Below, piece by piece: positions 6,074 through 12,721 of a stretch of DNA of 49,415 nucleotides (positions are counted from its first letter, which is position 1; each line of letters begins with the position of its first letter). Source of the DNA: an uncultured Flavobacteriales bacterium (lineage in GTDB: Bacteria; Bacteroidota; Bacteroidia; Flavobacteriales_G; Salibacteraceae); the NCBI GenBank assembly GCA_937899835.1, contig CALCCE010000146.1:1-49415 (forward strand). The letters are read 5' to 3'. Made by a program: the position numbers and the translations under genes. The notes under the pieces were generated by a model that saw only the letters and a program-made list of their open reading frames with translations, searched no databases and was not told the origin of the DNA.

Positions 6074-8443
6074 ATGTCATTCAAATCCCTCACCTTTCTT
6101 TTATTCCTGCTGTTGCCCTTTTGGGCGATGGCCCAGGAACGCACGCAAACCATTCGTGGAACCATTGTAGACAAGGACACACGCGCTCCTTTGATTGGGG
6201 CCAATGTGGTGGTCATGAATTCCGATCCTTTCCTTGGTGCCACCACCGATATCGATGGGAAGTTTCGCTTGGAAAAGGTACCGGTTGGTCGCCAAAACCT
6301 GCAGGTGACCTATATCGGCTATTTGGAACGCATCCTTAGCAATGTAGAGGTAAACTCAGGCAAAGAGGTAGTGCTCAACTTGGAGTTGGAAGAATCGGTG
6401 GCCACCTTGGGAGAGGTGGAAATCAAAGCCAACGAACGCAAGCAGGAGAGCATCAACGAAATGGCCACCACCAGCGTGAAACAATTCACCTTGGAAGAAA
6501 GTGGACGGTATGCCGGTTCTCGGAACGAGGTGTCGCGCATGGCGGCCAACTTTGCCGGAGTGTCCAATGCCAACGATGCGCGCAACGATATTGTGATTCG
6601 AGGCAACTCGCCCAACGGTTTGCTCTGGCGCCTGGAAGGGCTCGACATTCCCAACCCCAACCACTTCAGTAGCGTAGGCAGCAATGGCGGGGCCATTTCC
6701 ATGCTCAACTACAATGTGATCGCCAACTCCGATTTCATGACCAGTGCTTTTCCTTCAGAGTATGGCAATGCCACTTCTGGAGTGTTCGACCTGCGGCTGC
6801 GCAACGGCAACAACGAAAAGCGGGAATACATGATTCAGGCCGGTGCCCTGGGCACCGAAGCCATGGTGGAGGGCCCAATGGGCAAAAATGGAACCGGCTC
6901 TTATTTGTTGAACTATCGCTTTTCAACGACTACCATGCTCACCGCCATGGGCATTGATTTTGGTTTTAGTGGGCAGGCCGATTACCAGGACGTTTCGTTC
7001 AAGTTTAATTTACCCACTGAAAAGTTGGGAACCTTTGGTTTATTTGGTTTGGGAGGCATCAATGTGTACGCGGTAGATGCAGAAGACAAAGACCCCGATA
7101 GTTTTGAAGAAAACTTGGCCGGAAATTCGAACGATGAGTTTGCCAACCAAATTGGCATCGTTGGCTTCACCCACCTTATTCCCTTGAGCAAAAAGTCATA
7201 TTTGAAAACCATTGTCGGCTATTCTACCCACCGCACCCAGGGCGAGATTGACTCTGTAAGCACCGAAGATTTTTCGCTGGTGCCGTTCTTAGATAGCGAA
7301 GATTCCAAAAACCGTACAACCGTCCATTCCTTTTTGAAAACCAAGTTCAATGCACGCAACAAGCTAAAATCTGGCATTATTGCCGAGCGGATTGGGTTTT
7401 CGCTGGAGGAATCCTCCTACGTTCCAGCTTTGGGCCGGCAGGCAGTATTTCGGGAAGGGGCCGATGTGACCTATTTGTTGCAAGCTTATTCACAGTGGCA
7501 ACACAAATTGTCGGATCAATTCACTATTTCCAGTGGATTGCACTACCAGCAATTGCTGTTGAACAATTCTCAGGCCCTGGAGCCACGGATTGGGGCATCG
7601 TGGCAATTCGCTCCCCGACAGTCGCTCAACTTTGGTTACGGCCTGCACAGCCAAATGCAAACCCTGCCCGTATATTACCTGGCTACGCGCACCGATAATG
7701 GGGTGTTGACCACCAACAAGGATTTGGGGTTCACCCGCAGCCACCATTTGGTATTGGGGTACAACCGTAACTTGAACGAATCTACTAACCTGAAAGTAGA
7801 AGGTTACTACCAATATATTTTTGATGCTCCGGTGGAAGGTAATGGCCGTGCTTCCAGCTTTTCGTTGCTCAACGAAGGTGCCACCTTTATTACGCAGTTT
7901 GAAGACAGTTTGGTAAACGCCGGAAACGGACGCAACCTGGGCTTGGAAATTACTTTGGAACGCTATTTCAGTCGCGGATTCTATTATTTGTGGACGACTT
8001 CGCTGTTTGACTCACGTTACCGTGCCAGCGATGATGTATGGCGCAATACGGCCTTCAACGGCAATTATGTGAGTAATGTACTCGTAGGTAAGGAGTTTAA
8101 GCTGGGAGATTATAGCAAACTGATGGTGGACCTGAAGGTGAGCATGGCCGGCGGCCGGCGAACCACTCCCATTGATTTAGAAGCTTCGGCAGCAGCCGGC
8201 GAAGCGGTAGAAATTGATGCAGATGCCTTTTCGGAGCAGCAAGACGATTACTTTCGTACCGATGCCAAAGTGACCTATCGGGTAAACCGCAGCAAGGTGT
8301 CGCACGAGTTTTTCATCAACGTAGACAATGTATTCAATACGCAAAATGTGTTTGCGCAAACCTATAGTCCACGTACCAATCAAATTGAGAACATCTACCA
8401 GTTGGGCATGTTCCCCACTTTTCAGTATAAGATTCTCTTTTAG
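6074..8443 (+). CDS. TonB-dependent outer-membrane receptor 1 with carboxypeptidase-like N-terminal domain
   Basis: From the ATG at 6074 the protein has 789 residues; an in-frame TTG 18 bases upstream is less likely because the signal peptide (MSFKSLTFLLFLLLPFWAMA) begins at the ATG. After cleavage comes a carboxypeptidase regulatory-like beta sandwich (QTIRGTIVDKDTRAPLIGAN, about residues 25-110), then a plug domain with IVIRGNSPNGLLWRLEG and IPNPNHF, then a beta barrel ending in an aromatic strand FQYKILF. Such receptors import large or scarce nutrients using TonB energy. A paralogue lies at 12722. Histidine kinase and LytTR genes follow directly, pointing to shared regulation. The substrate is unknown. 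Confidence 0.92.
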   Translation: MSFKSLTFLLFLLLPFWAMAQERTQTIRGTIVDKDTRAPLIGANVVVMNSDPFLGATTDIDGKFRLEKVPVGRQNLQVTYIGYLERILSNVEVNSGKEVVLNLELEESVATLGEVEIKANERKQESINEMATTSVKQFTLEESGRYAGSRNEVSRMAANFAGVSNANDARNDIVIRGNSPNGLLWRLEGLDIPNPNHFSSVGSNGGAISMLNYNVIANSDFMTSAFPSEYGNATSGVFDLRLRNGNNEKREYMIQAGALGTEAMVEGPMGKNGTGSYLLNYRFSTTTMLTAMGIDFGFSGQADYQDVSFKFNLPTEKLGTFGLFGLGGINVYAVDAEDKDPDSFEENLAGNSNDEFANQIGIVGFTHLIPLSKKSYLKTIVGYSTHRTQGEIDSVSTEDFSLVPFLDSEDSKNRTTVHSFLKTKFNARNKLKSGIIAERIGFSLEESSYVPALGRQAVFREGADVTYLLQAYSQWQHKLSDQFTISSGLHYQQLLLNNSQALEPRIGASWQFAPRQSLNFGYGLHSQMQTLPVYYLATRTDNGVLTTNKDLGFTRSHHLVLGYNRNLNESTNLKVEGYYQYIFDAPVEGNGRASSFSLLNEGATFITQFEDSLVNAGNGRNLGLEITLERYFSRGFYYLWTTSLFDSRYRASDDVWRNTAFNGNYVSNVLVGKEFKLGDYSKLMVDLKVSMAGGRRTTPIDLEASAAAGEAVEIDADAFSEQQDDYFRTDAKVTYRVNRSKVSHEFFINVDNVFNTQNVFAQTYSPRTNQIENIYQLGMFPTFQYKILF

Positions 8444-8486
8444 TCGTTTTTTCAACCAATTGACCTACAGTTCGTAAGTTTGATCT

Positions 8487-8512
8487 GCCGCCGGAATGTA
8501 ATTTTCGGCGGC
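8487..8512 (+). terminator. Hairpin between receptor 1 and histidine kinase (terminator or attenuator)
   Basis: GCCGCCG and CGGCGGC form a perfect 7-bp G+C-rich stem with a 12-base loop, followed by CTTTT and, eight bases after the stem, the ATG of the histidine kinase gene. The short T run suggests partial termination: receptor mRNA would end here most of the time, with limited read-through into the regulators. Confidence 0.55.
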
Positions 8513-8520
8513 CTTTTCGC

Positions 8521-9564
8521 ATGAAAAACTCCTCCTTTCTTCGCATCGACCTACTGTTTCACCTGATCGCTATTCCGGCGTTTTTGGTGCTTTCGGTGCT
8601 TTTTCTGAAGGGTGGTCAGCAGGCCGAAAACTCCAATTTCAATCCGATATGGCACCTTGTAGAGTCGCTGATCTGGATTGTGTTTATCTGGCAATGCAAT
8701 CGACTTTGTATCAATCTTATCCGCCAAAAGCTGATGGGTGCCGCCTTTCTCTGGCGCATCTTGCTACAGTTGATGGTTTCTATTGGTATCGGTTTTATTA
8801 CCGTTTTCAATTCAGCTGCTTTCCACAGTTTCTTAGTGGAACCTGAAAAAGGGTTGTGGGAGTGCCTCATTTGGAGTCAAAGGGTGACCTTGCCCATTTT
8901 GGTCTATTCTATTTTTGAGATGGCTACCTACGAAAGCTTCCTGCTTTTCAAGGGTTTGTCTGAATCTCAATTAGAAACTGAAAAATACCGTAAGGAAAGC
9001 GTTGAAGCTCGTTTTCAAAACTTGAAAAACCAGCTGAACCCCCATTTTCTTTTTAACAGTTTCAACACTCTGGCCACGATTATTGAAGAAAACCCTAAGG
9101 TAGCAGTCGATTTTGTGCAGGAATTGTCGTCCACTTACCGCTACGTATTGTCGAGCCAGAAACGCGATTGGGTACAACTGTCGGAAGAACTGGAAATGAT
9201 TCGATCGTTTTTGTTTTTGCTGAAAAAACGGCATGAAAAAGGCTTGGAGGTAAGCATTGAAGTAGCTCCCGAAATGACCAAACGTTGGTTGCCGCCCCTT
9301 TCGGTACAAATGCTGGTTGAAAATGCCTTGAAGCACAACGAGGCTTCCGATGACCGTCCCTTGCACATTCAACTCAAGGCCAAAGGAGATGTATTGATTG
9401 TGGAAAACAACCGCAATCCGCGCAAGGTGGTGAACGGGGAAGGAATCGGCCTCAGCAATATCCGCAGCCGGTATCGTTTTCTTTCCGATCGGGAGGTAGT
9501 ACTGCACGATGAAGCAAAGCGTTTTGCTGTGGAGTTGCCCCTCATGGAAATGGTAGAATCATGA
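8521..9564 (+). CDS. LytS-type sensor histidine kinase
   Basis: A 347-residue inner-membrane kinase of the His_kinase (PF06580) class. Roughly four hydrophobic segments occupy residues 8-140, with no periplasmic domain of note. A short coiled-coil linker leads to the phosphoacceptor box NQLNPHFLFNSFN (His175), then the ATP-binding domain with N box LVENALKHN (Asn268) and G box GEGIGLSN (around 308-312). The next gene, a LytTR regulator, overlaps its stop by four bases (ATGA), so they are a cognate pair. The stimulus is unknown; with few extracellular residues it may sense the membrane or a protein partner. A hairpin just upstream probably keeps expression below that of the receptor. Confidence 0.93.
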   Translation: MKNSSFLRIDLLFHLIAIPAFLVLSVLFLKGGQQAENSNFNPIWHLVESLIWIVFIWQCNRLCINLIRQKLMGAAFLWRILLQLMVSIGIGFITVFNSAAFHSFLVEPEKGLWECLIWSQRVTLPILVYSIFEMATYESFLLFKGLSESQLETEKYRKESVEARFQNLKNQLNPHFLFNSFNTLATIIEENPKVAVDFVQELSSTYRYVLSSQKRDWVQLSEELEMIRSFLFLLKKRHEKGLEVSIEVAPEMTKRWLPPLSVQMLVENALKHNEASDDRPLHIQLKAKGDVLIVENNRNPRKVVNGEGIGLSNIRSRYRFLSDREVVLHDEAKRFAVELPLMEMVES

Positions 9565-10316
9565 ATGTGCTCATCATAGAAGATGAAGGCCCGGCGGCTC
9601 GGCGGCTCATCAAGCTGCTGAGTGAAGTAGCACCAGAAGCCAAGGTAGTAGGGCAAATTGCCAGTGTTAGGGCAGGGGAGAAATGGTTCGAGGAAAATCC
9701 GGAACCCGATCTCATTCTTTCAGACATTCAGCTTTCGGACGACTTGAGTTTTGCGTTGTTTCGAAAAGTCCAGTTGAATACTCCGCTTATTTTCACCACT
9801 GCTTATGATGAGTATGCCATTCGGGCTTTTGAGCACAACAGCATCGATTACCTCTTAAAACCAGTGGCCGCCGAAAAATTGCGGGATAGCCTCCAGAAAT
9901 TCAAAGACCGGGTTGTGGCCTCAGCAACTCCTGCACCCGATTTTGATGCCCTGTTGCGGAGCTTAAAAGGGAAGACTTACCGCCAACGTTTTTTGGTGAG
10001 TTCCGGGTATCACCTGCTTCCGTTAGCTTGTGAGGAAGTGGCCTACTGCTTCGCCGATTCCGGGCGTACTTACCTGATCAGTCGTCAAGGCAAGAATTAT
10101 CAGATATCTGATAGTCTGGATCAGTTGGAAGACGAATTAGACCCGCGACTCTTCTTCAGGGCTAACCGGCAATTTTTGCTTTCGGCTGAAGCCGTGCAAA
10201 AAGTAGAACCGTGGTCCCATCAAAAATTGAAGGTGATCGTATCGCCAAATAGCGATAAAGACTTAATTGTCAGCAAACTCCGTGCTACCGCTTTCAAAGC
10301 GTGGTTGGGCCACTAA
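9561..10316 (+). CDS. LytTR-family response regulator
   Basis: A 251-residue regulator: an N-terminal receiver with acidic pocket Glu7/Asp8, phosphoacceptor Asp55 in LILSDIQLSD, Thr80 and Lys100 in the YLLKP motif, followed by a LytTR DNA-binding domain (about 145-250) containing the RANRQFLLS segment. LytTR proteins bind pairs of short direct repeats about two helical turns apart. It overlaps the histidine kinase gene by four bases. Likely targets are the flanking TonB receptors and the surface-repeat gene; phased repeats stand before receptor 1 at 5986-6017. The gene ends five bases from the end of a convergent gene. Confidence 0.94.
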   Translation: MNVLIIEDEGPAARRLIKLLSEVAPEAKVVGQIASVRAGEKWFEENPEPDLILSDIQLSDDLSFALFRKVQLNTPLIFTTAYDEYAIRAFEHNSIDYLLKPVAAEKLRDSLQKFKDRVVASATPAPDFDALLRSLKGKTYRQRFLVSSGYHLLPLACEEVAYCFADSGRTYLISRQGKNYQISDSLDQLEDELDPRLFFRANRQFLLSAEAVQKVEPWSHQKLKVIVSPNSDKDLIVSKLRATAFKAWLGH

Positions 10317-10320
10317 AAGC

Positions 10321-10737
10321 TTAGTGATACAATTGTTGGGCTTTGGGACGGCTTTTCCAGGCACCCCATAAAATGAGTCCAAAAGGCAACCACCACACCA
10401 AATCGTTGAACACGATGATGAGCCCCCAATTTAAAGGAAAAGCTCCTTCGGCCAGGTACCAGGCAAAACCTATTGGACCGAAGACTTTGCCTAAGAATCC
10501 GACTAGGGTAATGGGCCAATGGCGGTAGGGTTGGGTAGCCGCGGCCAGATAACCAATGCCATACACACCGACAATCATGCCCACGCATTGCCAGATCATG
10601 GGATAGGCGGGCGTTTCCATTTCGGCCAGTTCGAAGAAAAAGTTGGGGAAAAAAATTACAGTAGCTCCCCAAGAAAGGTTATATACTCCAGCAATTCGCA
10701 ACACAGTAGACATCCAGGGTGGTGAAAAGTCCATCAT
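10321..10737 (-). CDS. Conserved small integral membrane protein
   Basis: A 138-residue protein with about four membrane helices. The segments MIWQCVGMIVGVYGIGYL, GFLGKVFGPIGF and NDLVWWLPFGLIL are characteristic of a conserved but uncharacterised membrane family found in several bacterial phyla. Its ATG overlaps the stop of the upstream membrane protein gene (ATGA), so the two probably work together. It is convergent with the LytTR gene with only four bases between. No function can be assigned. Confidence 0.75.
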   Translation of the reverse strand: MMDFSPPWMSTVLRIAGVYNLSWGATVIFFPNFFFELAEMETPAYPMIWQCVGMIVGVYGIGYLAAATQPYRHWPITLVGFLGKVFGPIGFAWYLAEGAFPLNWGLIIVFNDLVWWLPFGLILWGAWKSRPKAQQLYH

Positions 10738-11168
10738 TTCAATTCAATATATAGGTATACACACAACAACAAAGCCCGCAAACTCCACAGCACGGTTCGA
10801 AACCAGTTGCTTCGGGTAAGGTGTTTCCAGGCCTCCATCTCAAATCCTTGCATCAATCGATTGTGTAGCGGCACTTGCACCCGAAAGGTAGACACCCATA
10901 GGGCAGCCAGTAAGATGGCGTTGCCCCACCATAGCAGGTCAAAATCACCTACAGGGAAAACCACCAACAAAGCTGCGGTTCCGGCTTCCAACAACATGAT
11001 TGGAGCCAGTACATAGCCCGTTAGGGTAACGTGTTTTCCTTCGTAACTCTGAAAGTTAGCCTCGCCCACCGAACCCATCAAGGGATAGTGTACCACCTGC
11101 ACAAACCAGAGGACTCCGGTCATCATCAGTGTCACCAAAAGGTGGACAAGTAACAAGGCCAATAACAT
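10734..11168 (-). CDS. Conserved small integral membrane protein, DUF1772-like
   Basis: A 144-residue protein with four predicted membrane helices. The N-terminal helix with VQVVHYPLM, and the later FRVQVPLHNRLMQGF followed by LTRSNWFRTVLWSLR, resemble DUF1772-type membrane proteins. It is the first gene of a two-gene minus-strand operon, overlapping the next gene by four bases. The function is unknown. It begins next to a strongly biased simple-sequence region (11220-11400). Confidence 0.7.
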   Translation of the reverse strand: MLLALLLVHLLVTLMMTGVLWFVQVVHYPLMGSVGEANFQSYEGKHVTLTGYVLAPIMLLEAGTAALLVVFPVGDFDLLWWGNAILLAALWVSTFRVQVPLHNRLMQGFEMEAWKHLTRSNWFRTVLWSLRALLLCVYLYIELK

Positions 11169-11484
11169 CGGTTATGGTATCCAACAACTGAAGCGGGTAA
11201 TGGTTTCGAATGCAGCGATAGAATAGCAGAGCGAGAGCGAGAGACGAGAACGGAGAATAAGAGCGCGAGAGCGAGAGGCGAGAGACGAGGAGGAGAAGAC
11301 CAATCAATAATAATTTCTTTTAGCAGCGCAGCCCCTCTATTCTCACGCTCTCATTCTCAGTCTCCGCTCTGTCTCAATCCCTCAATCCTCGCTCTCTCGC
11401 TAAAATTTTTTGAAAAAAAATTTTCCCCCAGTAGGGGTAAGTCCGTTTTCAGTTGTCATCCTGGTAAAAGCAAGAAATCGACAC
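11169..11484. other. Intergenic region dominated by simple sequence
   Basis: No gene is seen. The region contains an oppositely biased pair of GAGCGAGA-type tracts (listed separately) and, at 11402-11424, an A/T inverted repeat (AAAATTTTTT against AAAAAATTTT) followed by a C-rich patch. The promoter of the surface-repeat gene at 11485 must lie here, but I cannot point to a TAnnTTTG box. Confidence 0.5.
11226..11400. repeat. Inverted pair of purine-rich simple-sequence tracts
   Basis: From about 11226 to 11298 the plus strand is nearly all G, A and scattered C in units such as GAGCGAGA and GAGACGAG. From about 11335 to 11400 it is the reverse-complement type (CGCTCTC, TCTCAGTCTC). The two tracts could pair into a long imperfect hairpin around a roughly 36-base A/T-rich centre. 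No regular unit spacing is present, so this is not a CRISPR array. Confidence 0.6.
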
Positions 11485-12684
11485 ATGAAAATCAGTTCAC
11501 TTTTATTGTTGCCATTGTTGTTAATGGCCGGGCTGCAAGGGGCAGCACAAACTTCAGATTCTTCCACCATGGGTATCCGATCCATTCCCATTCAGGTTTC
11601 GTTAGTACCGCCTTTGAGCAGCAATGGATTAGAATCCGGGCATTTTATCAACTCGTTTTCCTTCAACTTACTGGCGGGAGTCTCCGGTGGAATAGATGGT
11701 GTGGAGATAGGTGGGTTTTCGAACCTGGTGAAAGGTGATGTACGCGGAGTGCAAATTGCTGGCTTTTCCAACTCAGTAGGAGGAATGACGGACGGAGTGC
11801 AGATTGGCGGCTTTGCCAACTACAACCAACGGGCCTTTTTAGGCGCCCAGATCGGCGGTTTTGCCAATGTGGTCAACGATGACTTTCGAGGCGTACAATT
11901 GGGCGGCTTTGCCAACCGGGTGAAAGGAAACATGGAAGGAGCGCAGGTGGCGGGATTCACCAATGTGAACCACGGGAAGGTAACCGGCATACAGATCAGT
12001 GGCTTTGCCAACAAAAGCCAAAACGTTACCGGCATTCAAATCGGCGGCTTTACCAACCTCAATGAAAATCGGGTGGAAGGCCTACAAATCGCAGGGTTCT
12101 ACAACCGTACCCGAACCCTGAAAGGGCTACAAATTGGGGTGGTGAATGTGGTGGATTCCTTGGAGGCGGGCGCTTCTATCGGCTTGATCAACATTGTGAA
12201 AAATGGGTACAAGGCATTGGAAATTGAAAGTAGTCCCACGCTGGTGGGCTCGGTGAACTTCAAGTCTGGCTCCGAATATTTGTACAACATCTACAGCCTC
12301 TCCTTAACGCCAATCGGAGACGATGTGGCCTGGGGATATGGCCTTGGTTTGGGGAGCAGGTTGCCAATTACCGATCGGTGGACCTTCAATTTCGAGGCCA
12401 TGGCCCACCAAATTCATGAAGCTAATTTCCGGTACGACCGGCTCAACATGCTGAACCGACTCAAGGTGAATGCCTCTTATGCTTTCGGCAACGGCATGGA
12501 AATCTACGCCGGACCCGTGGCGAATGTGCAGGTTTCCAGCCGGTTCAACCGCGGCCGTACCGAAGCCATTCAATCGGAGTTGGCTGCTTATGATGGCATC
12601 AGCTGGAACGGCCGAAATACCCGTACCCACTTATATTTTGGGGCTACGGCCGGCTTGCGCATCCCTATTCTAAGTGGGAATTAA
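11485..12684 (+). CDS. LA_2272-type surface-repeat protein
   Basis: A 399-residue exported protein. The ATG at 11485 is chosen because it opens a signal peptide (MKISSLLLLPLLLMAGLQGAAQ). About residues 50-240 consist of roughly nine tandem units of about 20 residues built on GVQIGGFAN / GLQIAGFYN, with a Gly at the turn, Gln at an outward position and an N at the end. This is the LA_2272/LA_2273 surface-repeat pattern and suggests a beta-solenoid. The last 150 residues are an outer-membrane-like domain with alternating aromatic strands. The TonB receptor 2 gene begins 37 bases downstream, so they are co-transcribed. The function is not established for the family; a surface partner of the receptor is inferred. 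Confidence 0.8.
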   Translation: MKISSLLLLPLLLMAGLQGAAQTSDSSTMGIRSIPIQVSLVPPLSSNGLESGHFINSFSFNLLAGVSGGIDGVEIGGFSNLVKGDVRGVQIAGFSNSVGGMTDGVQIGGFANYNQRAFLGAQIGGFANVVNDDFRGVQLGGFANRVKGNMEGAQVAGFTNVNHGKVTGIQISGFANKSQNVTGIQIGGFTNLNENRVEGLQIAGFYNRTRTLKGLQIGVVNVVDSLEAGASIGLINIVKNGYKALEIESSPTLVGSVNFKSGSEYLYNIYSLSLTPIGDDVAWGYGLGLGSRLPITDRWTFNFEAMAHQIHEANFRYDRLNMLNRLKVNASYAFGNGMEIYAGPVANVQVSSRFNRGRTEAIQSELAAYDGISWNGRNTRTHLYFGATAGLRIPILSGN

Positions 12685-12721
12685 ACATCGACACTCCATT
12701 ATTCTTTTCTGAACCTGAGCT

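Noticed and set aside
11226..11400. Possible CRISPR-like array from repeated GAGCGAGA words
   Set aside because: Units have no constant length or spacing, no unique spacers are present and no cas genes are nearby; it is simple sequence.
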